NCBI GenBank assembly: GCA_944321495.1
Contig: CALULP010000022.1
Span: 1-57,647 of the forward strand
DNA from: an uncultured Bacteroides sp.
GTDB lineage: Bacteria; Bacteroidota; Bacteroidia; Bacteroidales; Bacteroidaceae
Reading direction: 5' to 3'
Length of the DNA: 57,647 bases
Shown: positions 33,896 through 42,960 of the stretch, in pieces
How the letters are laid out: each line of letters starts with the position of its first letter
How positions within the stretch are numbered: position 1 is the stretch's first letter
Made by a program: the position numbers and the translations under genes
The notes under the pieces: generated by a model
The model's input: only the letters and a program-made list of their open reading frames with translations
What the model was told of the DNA's origin: nothing
Database searches by the model: none

Positions 33896-36199
33896 ATGTC
33901 CGATTATCTCAACGAACTGAACGAGGGGCAACGTGCCGCCGTGCTCTACAACGACGGGCCTTCACTGGTGATAGCCGGTGCCGGTTCGGGAAAAACGCGC
34001 GTACTGACTTACAAAATAGCCTGGCTTCTGGAGAACGGTTACCAGCCTTGGAACATCCTGGCGCTGACTTTCACCAACAAGGCCGCCCGCGAAATGAAGG
34101 AACGCATCGCCCGCCAGGTGGGCGACGGGAAGGCGCGCCGGTTGTGGATGGGCACTTTTCACTCCATCTTCCTGCGCATCCTGCACACCGAAGCCGCCAA
34201 ACTGGGCTTCACGCCACAATTCACCATCTACGATGCGGCAGACAGCAAGAGCCTGCTGCGCGCCATCATCAAGGAAATGCAGCTGGACGAAAAGGCTTAC
34301 AAGCCCGGCGTGGTGCAGGCACGCATCTCCAACGCCAAGAACCACCTGGTCACCCCGGCAGGATATGCCGCCAACCGGGAAGCCTACGAAGGCGACTGCG
34401 CCGCCAAGATGCCTGCCATCCGCGACATTTACCGCCGCTATTGGGACAGGTGCCGGCAGGCGGACGCCATGGACTTCGACGATTTGCTGATTTATACCTA
34501 TATATTATTCCGCGACCACCCCGAGGTGCTTGCCCGTTACCAGGAGCAATTCCGCTACATCCTGGTCGACGAGTACCAGGACACCAACTTTGCCCAGCAC
34601 AGCATCGTGCTCCAGCTGGCCCAAGGCCACCGGCATGTGTGCGTAGTGGGCGACGACGCCCAAAGCATCTACTCCTTCCGCGGGGCAGACATCGACAACA
34701 TCCTCTACTTCACCAAGGTATATCCCGACACCAAAGTCTTCAAGCTGGAACAGAACTACCGCTCCACGCAAACCATAGTATCGGCCGCCAACAGCCTGAT
34801 AGAGAAGAACCAACGGCAAATACGCAAAGAGGTGTTTTCCGAAAAGGAGAAGGGCGACCCTATTGATGTCTTCCAAGCTTACAGCGATGTGGAAGAAGGC
34901 GACATCGTGACCAACAAGATAAAACAACTGCGGCAACGCGGCCCATACGCCTGGGCAGACTTCGCCATCCTGTACCGCACCAACGCGCAAAGCCGCATCT
35001 TTGAAGAAGCCCTGCGCAAACGGAGCATGCCTTACCGCATCTACGGAGGCCTGTCCTTCTACCAGCGCAAAGAGATAAAAGACGTGATTGCCTACTTCCG
35101 CCTGGTCATCAATCCCCACGACGAAGAAGCATTCAAACGCATCATCAACTATCCGGCACGGGGCATCGGGGACACTACCGTGGGGAAAATCACCTCGGCA
35201 GCCACCGAACACGGCACCAGCCTGTGGACGGTGTTGTGCGAACCCCTGTCGTACGGGCTGAAACTCAACAAGGGGACGGCAGGCAAACTGCAAGGCTTCA
35301 AAGAACTGATTGCCGGCTTCCTGGAAAGCAGCGCGCAAAAAAACGCGTATGAGGCTGGCATGGAAATCATACAGGCATCGGGCATTGCCCGGGACGTAAC
35401 CCAGGACAACTCGCCCGAAAACCTCAGCCGCAAAGAAAACGTGGACGAGCTGCTGAACGGCATGAGCGACTTTTGCGCCCAGCGGCTGGAAGAAGGCGAC
35501 GACCGTATCCGCCTGGGCGACTTCCTGTCCGAAGTATCCTTGCTGACCGACCAAGACTCGGACAAAGAGAACGACGGGGAGAAAATAACGCTGATGACCG
35601 TCCATTCCGCCAAAGGGCTGGAATTCAAGAACGTGTTTGTAGTAGGCATGGAAGAAGGGCTGTTTCCCAGCGAAATGTCCGGCAATTCACCCAGGGTGTT
35701 GGAGGAAGAACGCCGTTTGTTCTACGTAGCCATTACACGGGCCGAAGAGCACTGCTTCCTGTCGTATGCCAAAACACGCTTCCGGTATGGAAAGACAGAG
35801 TTCTGCCGCCCCAGCCGCTTCCTGCAAGACATTGATGTACGCTTTCTCCACCTGCCGCAAGAGGCCATCGCACGCCGGCAAGTGGACGAAGCCGCACGGA
35901 ACTTCCGCTCAAACTTCCACGTCGCCACGCCTTTTCCGCCGGAAAGCCGCCAGCGCCCGTTAAGGCGGATAGAGACAGGCAGCACACTTGGAATGTCCGG
36001 ACGGGCGGCATCCGCAAGCCCGTCTGCTGCCTCCCACGGCTTGTCGGCCGGGCAACACATCGAGCACGAACGCTTCGGCATAGGCGAAGTGCTGCGGGTA
36101 GAAGGCGAAGGCGACAACGCCAAAGCCACCATCCGCTTCCGGAATGCAGGCGAGAAACAACTGCTGCTCCGCTTTGCCCGCTTCAAGATTATTGATTAA
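33896..36199 (+). CDS. UvrD/PcrA-type superfamily 1 DNA helicase
   Basis: 767 aa from the ATG at 33896 (MSDYLNELNEGQRAAV). It unwinds DNA 3'-5' in mismatch and excision repair and clears RecA or stalled polymerase. SF1 motifs: Q-motif LNEGQRAAV, Walker A AGAGSGKTR near residue 26, ALTFTNKAAREMKERI, Walker B ILVDEYQDTN, GDDAQSIYSFRGADI, LEQNYRST, LMTVHSAKGLEF and YVAITRAEE. The C-terminal ~60 residues (HERFGIGEVLRVEGEGDNAK) match the tudor-like tail of PcrA. nspC follows 29 bases downstream. PcrA and UvrD cannot be told apart with certainty here. Confidence 0.94.
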   Translation: MSDYLNELNEGQRAAVLYNDGPSLVIAGAGSGKTRVLTYKIAWLLENGYQPWNILALTFTNKAAREMKERIARQVGDGKARRLWMGTFHSIFLRILHTEAAKLGFTPQFTIYDAADSKSLLRAIIKEMQLDEKAYKPGVVQARISNAKNHLVTPAGYAANREAYEGDCAAKMPAIRDIYRRYWDRCRQADAMDFDDLLIYTYILFRDHPEVLARYQEQFRYILVDEYQDTNFAQHSIVLQLAQGHRHVCVVGDDAQSIYSFRGADIDNILYFTKVYPDTKVFKLEQNYRSTQTIVSAANSLIEKNQRQIRKEVFSEKEKGDPIDVFQAYSDVEEGDIVTNKIKQLRQRGPYAWADFAILYRTNAQSRIFEEALRKRSMPYRIYGGLSFYQRKEIKDVIAYFRLVINPHDEEAFKRIINYPARGIGDTTVGKITSAATEHGTSLWTVLCEPLSYGLKLNKGTAGKLQGFKELIAGFLESSAQKNAYEAGMEIIQASGIARDVTQDNSPENLSRKENVDELLNGMSDFCAQRLEEGDDRIRLGDFLSEVSLLTDQDSDKENDGEKITLMTVHSAKGLEFKNVFVVGMEEGLFPSEMSGNSPRVLEEERRLFYVAITRAEEHCFLSYAKTRFRYGKTEFCRPSRFLQDIDVRFLHLPQEAIARRQVDEAARNFRSNFHVATPFPPESRQRPLRRIETGSTLGMSGRAASASPSAASHGLSAGQHIEHERFGIGEVLRVEGEGDNAKATIRFRNAGEKQLLLRFARFKIID

Positions 36200-36228
36200 C
36201 AGAACATTTACCGAACAACAGACATACA

Positions 36229-37371
36229 ATGATAGACTTCAACCAGTTTCCCTCCCCTTGCTACATCATGGAGGAAGAACTATTGCGGAAAAACCTTTCG
36301 CTCATACAAAGCGTGGCACAACGTGCCGGAGTTGAAATAATCCTGGCATTCAAGTCGTTTGCCATGTGGCGTTCGTTCCCCACCTTCCGGGAATACATCG
36401 GCCACTCCACGGCAAGCTCTGTCTACGAAGCCCGCCTGGCGCTGGAAGAATTCGGCAGCAAGGCACACACTTACTCGCCGGCCTATACGGAAGAAGACTT
36501 CCCGGAAATCATGCGCTGCAGCAGCCACATCACCTTCAACTCGCTGGCCCAGTTCCGGCGTTTCTACCCCAGGGTGCAGGCGGGAAATCCTGCGATATCG
36601 TGCGGCATACGCATCAATCCCGAATATTCTGAAGTAGAAACCGAGCTGTACAACCCATGCGCCCCCGGCACACGGTTCGGCGTAATGGCCGAACAGCTGC
36701 CCGCGGCACTTCCCCAGGGCATCGAAGGCTTTCATTGCCATTGCCATTGCGAATCGTCTTCCTACGAACTGGAACGCACGCTGGCACATATCGAAAGCAA
36801 GTTCGCTGCCTGGTTCCCGCAAATCAAATGGCTGAACCTGGGAGGCGGGCACCTGATGACGCGCAAAGATTACGATACAGAACACCTCATACGCCTGCTC
36901 CAGGGACTGAAATCACGCTATCCGCACCTGCACATCATTTTGGAACCGGGCTCGGCTTTCACCTGGCAGACGGGAGTATTGAGTTCAAGCATAGTAGATA
37001 TTGTGGAAAACCGGGGCATCCGCACCGCCATCCTCAACGTCAGCTTCACTTGCCACATGCCCGATTGCCTGGAAATGCCCTATCAGCCGGCCGTACGGAA
37101 TGCCTCAATGGGAAACAACGGCGGGCCATACGTCTACCGGCTGGGAGGGAACTCATGCCTGAGCGGCGACTATATGGGTGTGTGGAGCTTTGACCATGAA
37201 CTACAACCGGGCGAACGAATCGTCTTTGAGGATATGATACATTACACCATGGTCAAGACCAATATGTTCAACGGCATCCACCATCCGGCCATCGCCATGT
37301 GGACCCAAGACGGTAAAGCACAAATATTCCGCCAATTTACTTACGAAGATTATAGGGACCGAATGAGCTGA
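36229..37371 (+). CDS. nspC: Carboxynorspermidine/carboxyspermidine decarboxylase
   Basis: 380 aa, normal for NspC. It is a PLP enzyme of the alanine-racemase fold that decarboxylates carboxy(nor)spermidine in the alternative polyamine route of gut Bacteroidetes. The PLP Lys is in LAFKSFAMW (Lys42). Other landmarks are GFHCHCHCESS, WLNLGGGHLMT, ILEPGSAF for the phosphate and substrate site, and FTCHMPDCLEMPYQP near residue 270. It starts 29 bases after the helicase gene and is probably cotranscribed. The partner dehydrogenase is not in the window. Confidence 0.93.
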   Translation: MIDFNQFPSPCYIMEEELLRKNLSLIQSVAQRAGVEIILAFKSFAMWRSFPTFREYIGHSTASSVYEARLALEEFGSKAHTYSPAYTEEDFPEIMRCSSHITFNSLAQFRRFYPRVQAGNPAISCGIRINPEYSEVETELYNPCAPGTRFGVMAEQLPAALPQGIEGFHCHCHCESSSYELERTLAHIESKFAAWFPQIKWLNLGGGHLMTRKDYDTEHLIRLLQGLKSRYPHLHIILEPGSAFTWQTGVLSSSIVDIVENRGIRTAILNVSFTCHMPDCLEMPYQPAVRNASMGNNGGPYVYRLGGNSCLSGDYMGVWSFDHELQPGERIVFEDMIHYTMVKTNMFNGIHHPAIAMWTQDGKAQIFRQFTYEDYRDRMS

Positions 37372-37439
37372 CACTCAACCTACACCCCAAACTTTCTAAA
37401 ACAAGAAGACAGAAGAAACAGAAAAAAATAGGACGAATG

Positions 37440-37470
37440 TTTGCAGGTTTACGGAAAATACCTACCTTTG
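37440..37470 (+). promoter_or_regulatory. Promoter of the tRNA cluster
   Basis: TTTG (37440-37443), 19 bases, then TACCTTTG (37463-37470): an exact Bacteroidetes promoter 11 bases before the first tRNA. It probably drives all six tRNAs, which end at a hairpin near 38082. Confidence 0.8.
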
Positions 37471-37481
37471 CAACCGCAAAC

Positions 37482-37554
37482 GCGGAAATAGCTCAGTTGG
37501 TAGAGCACAACCTTGCCAAGGTTGGGGTCGCGAGTTCGAGTCTCGTTTTCCGCT
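37482..37554 (+). tRNA. tRNA-Gly (GCC), copy 1
   Basis: 73 bases. Acceptor GCGGAAA pairs with TTTCCGC, discriminator T. Anticodon loop TTGCCAA in a CAACC/GGTTG stem gives GCC. The T-arm is CGAG-TTCGAGT-CTCG. CCA is not encoded. Differs from copies 2 and 3 in the acceptor and anticodon stems. Confidence 0.96.
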
Positions 37555-37584
37555 CACTTGCAAAAAAGGTTGCAAAATCCCAAT

Positions 37585-37666
37585 GCCCAGGTGGCGGAAT
37601 TGGTAGACGCGCACGTTTCAGGTGCGTGTGTCGAGAGGCATGCAGGTTCGAGTCCTGTTCTGGGCA
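37585..37666 (+). tRNA. tRNA-Leu (CAG), copy 1
   Basis: 82 bases. Acceptor GCCCAGG pairs with TCTGGGC, discriminator A. The D-arm is GGCGGAATTGGTAGAC, typical of leucine tRNAs. Stem CACGT/GCGTG holds the loop TTCAGGT, anticodon CAG. A short variable stem (GTGTCGAGAGGCAT) follows. CCA is not encoded. Confidence 0.93.
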
Positions 37667-37707
37667 CAAAGGGAACAAACAACCTATTCTTTGACAGTGT
37701 GAAGAAT

Positions 37708-37791
37708 GGAGAGATGGCGGAATTGGTAGACGCGCTACTTTGAGGGGGTAGTGACAATTATGTCGTGGGAGTTCGAGTCTCCTTCTCTTCA
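37708..37791 (+). tRNA. tRNA-Leu (GAG)
   Basis: 84 bases. Acceptor GGAGAGA pairs with TCTCTTC (one G-T), discriminator A. The same leucine D-arm GGCGGAATTGGTAGAC is present. Stem CTACT/GGTAG holds the loop TTGAGGG, anticodon GAG. The variable arm is TGACAATTATGTCG. CCA is not encoded. Confidence 0.93.
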
Positions 37792-37799
37792 CATATTCT

Positions 37800-37872
<73 letters not shown>

Positions 37873-37879
37873 CCATGTT

Positions 37880-37961
37880 GCCCAAGTGGCGGAATTGGTA
37901 GACGCGCACGTTTCAGGTGCGTGTGCCGCGAGGCGTGCAGGTTCGAGTCCTGTTTTGGGCA
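37880..37961 (+). tRNA. tRNA-Leu (CAG), copy 2
   Basis: 82 bases. Acceptor GCCCAAG pairs with TTTGGGC, discriminator A. Anticodon region as in copy 1 (loop TTCAGGT). The variable stem reads GTGCCGCGAGGCGT, differing from copy 1 by compensating changes. It starts 7 bases after the preceding tRNA-Gly. Confidence 0.93.
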
Positions 37962-37994
37962 CATCTTCTTCCCTGCTTTATAAGGGAAGAACCT

Positions 37995-38067
<73 letters not shown>

Positions 38068-38081
38068 CCCCGGAAGTTAGG

Positions 38082-38117
38082 AAAGGATGCATCATGCAAC
38101 GTGATACATCCTTTTTC
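38082..38117 (+). terminator. Terminator of the tRNA cluster
   Basis: AGGATGCATCA pairs with TGATACATCCT around the loop TGCAACG, followed by TTTTTCTTTT. A clear intrinsic terminator. Confidence 0.85.
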
Positions 38118-38432
38118 TTTTCCTTATCCTATCTCCAAATACCGGGCTACAGGTCAGCCCAATCATCAGCAAGGATATTAGTTTACTCCGCAACTATCAC
38201 AAATTATAACCTTAAATACTTATCTTGTTATAAATCATAATTAAATCACGCGAAAACAGAACAATTTATCACCACACAATAATCTTAAGCTTGTTTTTCT
38301 TCACAAACACGCCCGTGTATATTGTCATTTGAAAGTAAAACACTACTTTTGCAAACAAATTGAGCATTTAATCAGCCAATCGATTGACAAAAGAAAGTCA
38401 ACAAGAATAAATGTTTTACTTTTGATACGTAC
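38118..38432. other. Leader and promoter region of gltB
   Basis: This AT-rich gap carries no gene. A promoter match lies at 38322-38351, about 80 bases before gltB. A second -7-like TACTTTTG lies at 38417-38424, too close to the ATG for a normal leader. Nothing recognisable lies between 38118 and 38320. Confidence 0.6.
38322..38351 (+). promoter_or_regulatory. Candidate gltB promoter
   Basis: TACTTTTG (38344-38351) matches the -7 element. TTG at 38322-38324, 19 bases upstream, matches the -33 core. It should drive gltB and perhaps the whole gltB-gltD-asnB-dapF run. Confidence 0.55.
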
Positions 38433-41400
38433 ATGGGAATGAAAACAGACTTTTACAGACAGAGCCTTTACCATCCGGCTAATGAACATGACGCTTGCGG
38501 CGTAGGTATGATTGTCAACATTCATGGGAACAAATCGCATGAATTGGTGGATGCAGCCTTGAAGGTACTGGAAAACATGAAGCATCGCGGGGCCGAAGGA
38601 GCCGACAACAAAACCGGGGACGGTGCCGGAATCATGGTGCAAATTCCCCATGAGTTCATTTTATTGCAAGGTATTCCCGTTCCGGAAAAAGGGAAATACG
38701 GCACAGGCCTTGTGTTCTTGCCTAAAGACAAAAACAGGCAAGCGGAAATACTCCGCATCATGATTGAAGAAATAGAACGCGAAGGACTCTCGCTGATGCA
38801 CCTGCGTCAGGTACCTGTCAACTCTGCCATCTTAGGCCAGAGTGCTTTGGAAACAGAACCGGACATCAAGCAAGTGTTCATTACCGGGACACCCGCAGCC
38901 GATGGGGAAAACTTGGAGCGCACCCTTTACATCATCCGCAAAAAGATTGAGAAACGTGTGGCAGACCAAGACTTCTACATTGTATCATTATCCAGCAAGA
39001 ACATTATATATAAAGGTATGCTTTCGTCCGTGCAGGTACGCGAATACTTCAGCGACCTGACACAACCCTACTTCACCAGCGGGCTTGCCATCGTGCATTC
39101 ACGGTTCAGCACAAACACATTTCCTACCTGGAGCCTGGCACAACCTTTCCGCCTGTTGGCACACAATGGGGAAATCAACACCATCCGCGGAAACCGGGGA
39201 TGGATGGAAGCCAGGGAAAGCGTGCTTTCTACCCCGCAACTGGGCGATATAAAAAACATCCGCCCCATCTTGCAGCCGGGCATGAGTGACAGTGCATCGC
39301 TGGACAACGTATTGGAATTTTTTGTCATGTCAGGATTGAGCCTGCCACACGCCATGGCAATGCTGATACCCGAGTCGTTCAACGACAAGAACCCCATCAG
39401 TGAAGACCTGAAAGCATTTTACGAATACCACTCCATCTTAATGGAACCGTGGGACGGGCCTGCCGCATTGTTATTCAGCGATGGCAGGTATGCCGGAGGC
39501 ATGCTCGACCGCAACGGTTTGCGCCCCGCCCGGTACCTGATTACGAAAAACGACATGATGGTGGTAGCCAGCGAGGCAGGAGTGATAAACTTCGAACCGG
39601 AAAACATCAAGGAAAAAGGACGCCTGCAGCCCGGGAAAATCTTAATGATAGATACCCAGGAAGGACGCATCTACTACGATGGCGAACTGAAAAAACAGCT
39701 GGCTACAGCCAAACCTTACCGCCAGTGGCTGTCTACCAACCGGATTGAGCTGGATGCCCTGAGAAGCGGACGCAAAATTGAAAATGCCGTACCCGACTAC
39801 AACCGCAAGCTAAGAGCCTTCGGATATACACGCGAAGACATTGAACGAACCATCGCGCCGATGTGCACAACCGGGGCAGAACCAACAGCATCTATGGGCA
39901 ACGACACACCGCTTGCCATATTGTCGGACAAGCCGCAATTGCTATACAACTATTTCCGCCAACAATTTGCACAAGTGACCAACCCTCCCATCGATCCCAT
40001 CCGGGAAGAGTTGGTAATGTCACTGACGGAATACATCGGTGCCGTGGGCAACAACATCCTGCTGCCCGACGAAAGCCACTGCAAGATGGTGCGTCTTCCC
40101 CACCCCATACTGACCAATACACAACTGGACATCTTATGCAACATCCGTTACAAAGGTTTCAAAACGGTTAAACTCCCCATACTGTTCAAGGCAAGCGAGG
40201 GAAAAGCCGGATTGCAGGAAGCTTTGGCCACCTTGTGCAAGCAAGCGGAAACCTCGGTAACCGAAGGAGCAAATTATATCATCCTGTCCGACCGGGACAT
40301 TGACGCCCAACATGCCGCCATACCCTCTTTACTTGCCGTCAGTGCCGTGCACCATCATCTCATCAGCGTGCAAAAGCGTGTACAAACGGCCTTGGTGGTG
40401 GAAAGCGGGGAAATCCGTGAAGTCATGCATGCCGCCCTGTTGCTGGGTTACGGGGCAAGTGCCATCAACCCATACATGGCATTTGCCATTCTGGATGACC
40501 TGACAAAGAAAGGGGATGTACAGCTGAACTATGAGACAGCCGAAAAGAATTACATCAAAGCTACATGCAAGGGGTTATATAAAATAATGAGCAAAATGGG
40601 AATCAGCACCATCCGTTCGTACCGCGGGGCAAAAATCTTCGAAGCCATCGGCGTAAGCGCGGAATTGCTGAAGAACTATTTCGGCACGCCACAATCTTCC
40701 ATTGGCGGCATCCGCCTGGAAGAGATAGCCAAAGACTATACGGCTTTCCACGATGCAGGTTTCGCACCGGAAACAGTAGAAGACCTATTGCCCAACACCG
40801 GACAGTTCTCTTTCCGCAAAGACGGGGAAAAACATGCCTGGAACCCAGAAACTATCAGCACCCTGCAACTGGCAACCCGGTTGGGAAGCTATGCAAAGTT
40901 CAAAGAGTTCACGGCAAAGGTAGACCGGAAAGAATCGCCCCTCTTCTTGCGCGACTTCTTCCAATTTAAGAAGAACCCCATCCCCATCGAACAGGTTGAA
41001 CCGGTGGAGGAAATTGTAAAACATTTCGTCACCGGCGCCATTTCGTTTGGAGCTATCAGCAAGGAAGCACACGAGGCATTGGCATTGGCCATGAACAAAC
41101 TGGGCAGCCGCAGCAATACCGGAGAGGGAGGAGAAGACTCCGACCGTTTCCACGAAACGTGCGACGGCATATCCCTGTGCAGCAAGACCAAACAAGTGGC
41201 ATCCGGCCGCTTTGGCGTGACAACCGAATACCTTGTAAATGCCGAAGAAATCCAAATCAAAATAGCCCAAGGAGCCAAACCGGGCGAAGGGGGTCAACTT
41301 CCCGGATTCAAAGTCAATGAAGTGATAGCCCGTACCCGGCATTCCATCCCGGGCATCTCGCTTATTTCGCCTCCGCCGCACCACGACATCTACTCCATCG

Positions 41401-42926
41401 AAGACCTAGCACAGCTGATATTCGACCTCAAAAACGTAAACCCACGTGCCCGGATTAGTGTCAAGCTGGTCGCAGAAAGCGGTGTCGGTACAATTGCCGC
41501 AGGCGTGGCAAAAGCAAAAGCAGACTTGATAGTCATCTCCGGAGCCGAAGGGGGTACAGGCGCATCGCCTGCTTCTTCCATGCGGTACGCAGGAATTTCA
41601 CCGGAAATAGGTCTAAGCGAAACCCAACAGACATTGGTCCTGAACGGACTGCGGGGAAAAATCCGCTTACAAACCGACGGACAACTGAAAACCGGACACG
41701 ACGTAATCAGCATGGCACTATTGGGAGCCGAAGAATTTGCTTTCGGCACAACGGCCTTAATTGTATTGGGATGTGTCATGATGCGCAAATGCCATACCAA
41801 CACTTGCCCGGTAGGTGTTGCCACCCAAGACCCCCGATTACGGGCACACTTCCGTGGACACTATGAGTATGTGGTAAACTACTTCCGCTTCCTTGCACAA
41901 GAAGTACGTGAATATCTGGCCGAAATGGGATTCACCCGGTTGGAAGATATTGTAGGACGCACAGACCTCATCCAACTGGCAGAAATTCCACAAGGCACAA
42001 AAGCTTCGTTGCTCGACTTCAGCCGGCTGCTCCATCAAGTTAACAACGGTTGCGCACTGCACAATACCGGCATGCAAAAACATGACATCGAACACGTGTT
42101 GGACGTAAGCATGCTTACCGCCGCAAAAGATGCATTGGAAAGCCACAAGGAAGTATCTTTAGAATACGCCATTGCCAACACCGACCGCTCGGTAGGCGCC
42201 ATGCTTTCGGGAGCCATCGCCTCCCGATACGGGCAAAACGGTTTGCCAGACCGGACGATTCAAGTCAAATTCAAGGGTTCGGCCGGACAAAGTTTCGGCG
42301 CATTCCTGGCACATGGCATCAGTTTTAAACTCGAAGGAGAAGCAAACGATTACCTTGGCAAAGGACTCAGCGGTGGGCACATATCCGTACAGCCACCGGT
42401 ACGCAGCGGATTTACAGCCGAAGACAACACCATCGCCGGAAACACTTTGCTCTACGGAGCCACCAGCGGAGAAGTCTACATCAATGGCCGGGCAGGCGAA
42501 CGTTTTGCTGTACGAAACTCCGGAGCCATTGCCGTAGTAGAAGGCGTTGGCGACCATTGCTGCGAATACATGACAGGCGGACGAGTGGTAGTACTCGGCG
42601 AGACCGGACGCAACTTTGCCGCAGGCATGAGCGGAGGCGTAGCTTATGTGTGGGACAAAGGACATAATTTCGATTACTTCTGCAACATGGACATGGTGGA
42701 ACTTTCCCTTCTGGAAGACGCCTCCGCCCGCAAAGAACTGCACGAACTGGTCCGGCAACACTACCTATACACCGGTTCCGAACTGGCACGTACCATGCTC
42801 GACAACTGGAGCCGTTACCTTGACGAGTTCATTCAGGTCACTCCCATCGAATACAAGAAAGTACTTGCCGAAGAACAAATGCGCAAACTACAGGAAAAGA
42901 TAGCCGAAGTGCAAAGAGATTATTAA
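38433..42926 (+). CDS. gltB: Glutamate synthase, large subunit
   Basis: 1497 aa, the usual length. GltB hydrolyses glutamine and uses the ammonia to turn 2-oxoglutarate into glutamate. The N-terminal nucleophile is the Cys in HDACGVGM (about residue 22), exposed after removal of a short propeptide. Further landmarks are FSTNTFPTW and LAHNGEINTIRGN in the amidotransferase part, GEGGEDSDRF, KPGEGGQLPGFKV and SGAEGGTGASP in the FMN synthase part, the 3Fe-4S region CVMMRKCHTNTCPVG, and the C-terminal Gly-rich beta-helix (GGRVVVLGETGRNFAAGMSGG). A second Met two codons in is an alternative start. gltD follows after 34 bases. Confidence 0.97.
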   Translation: MGMKTDFYRQSLYHPANEHDACGVGMIVNIHGNKSHELVDAALKVLENMKHRGAEGADNKTGDGAGIMVQIPHEFILLQGIPVPEKGKYGTGLVFLPKDKNRQAEILRIMIEEIEREGLSLMHLRQVPVNSAILGQSALETEPDIKQVFITGTPAADGENLERTLYIIRKKIEKRVADQDFYIVSLSSKNIIYKGMLSSVQVREYFSDLTQPYFTSGLAIVHSRFSTNTFPTWSLAQPFRLLAHNGEINTIRGNRGWMEARESVLSTPQLGDIKNIRPILQPGMSDSASLDNVLEFFVMSGLSLPHAMAMLIPESFNDKNPISEDLKAFYEYHSILMEPWDGPAALLFSDGRYAGGMLDRNGLRPARYLITKNDMMVVASEAGVINFEPENIKEKGRLQPGKILMIDTQEGRIYYDGELKKQLATAKPYRQWLSTNRIELDALRSGRKIENAVPDYNRKLRAFGYTREDIERTIAPMCTTGAEPTASMGNDTPLAILSDKPQLLYNYFRQQFAQVTNPPIDPIREELVMSLTEYIGAVGNNILLPDESHCKMVRLPHPILTNTQLDILCNIRYKGFKTVKLPILFKASEGKAGLQEALATLCKQAETSVTEGANYIILSDRDIDAQHAAIPSLLAVSAVHHHLISVQKRVQTALVVESGEIREVMHAALLLGYGASAINPYMAFAILDDLTKKGDVQLNYETAEKNYIKATCKGLYKIMSKMGISTIRSYRGAKIFEAIGVSAELLKNYFGTPQSSIGGIRLEEIAKDYTAFHDAGFAPETVEDLLPNTGQFSFRKDGEKHAWNPETISTLQLATRLGSYAKFKEFTAKVDRKESPLFLRDFFQFKKNPIPIEQVEPVEEIVKHFVTGAISFGAISKEAHEALALAMNKLGSRSNTGEGGEDSDRFHETCDGISLCSKTKQVASGRFGVTTEYLVNAEEIQIKIAQGAKPGEGGQLPGFKVNEVIARTRHSIPGISLISPPPHHDIYSIEDLAQLIFDLKNVNPRARISVKLVAESGVGTIAAGVAKAKADLIVISGAEGGTGASPASSMRYAGISPEIGLSETQQTLVLNGLRGKIRLQTDGQLKTGHDVISMALLGAEEFAFGTTALIVLGCVMMRKCHTNTCPVGVATQDPRLRAHFRGHYEYVVNYFRFLAQEVREYLAEMGFTRLEDIVGRTDLIQLAEIPQGTKASLLDFSRLLHQVNNGCALHNTGMQKHDIEHVLDVSMLTAAKDALESHKEVSLEYAIANTDRSVGAMLSGAIASRYGQNGLPDRTIQVKFKGSAGQSFGAFLAHGISFKLEGEANDYLGKGLSGGHISVQPPVRSGFTAEDNTIAGNTLLYGATSGEVYINGRAGERFAVRNSGAIAVVEGVGDHCCEYMTGGRVVVLGETGRNFAAGMSGGVAYVWDKGHNFDYFCNMDMVELSLLEDASARKELHELVRQHYLYTGSELARTMLDNWSRYLDEFIQVTPIEYKKVLAEEQMRKLQEKIAEVQRDY

Positions 42927-42960
42927 CAGAATACCAACCTACGAAGCAATACATCAGAAA

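Noticed and set aside
38417..38424. Second -7-like TACTTTTG before gltB
   Set aside because: Only 9 bases before the ATG and without a -33 at the right distance; the match at 38344 is better placed.
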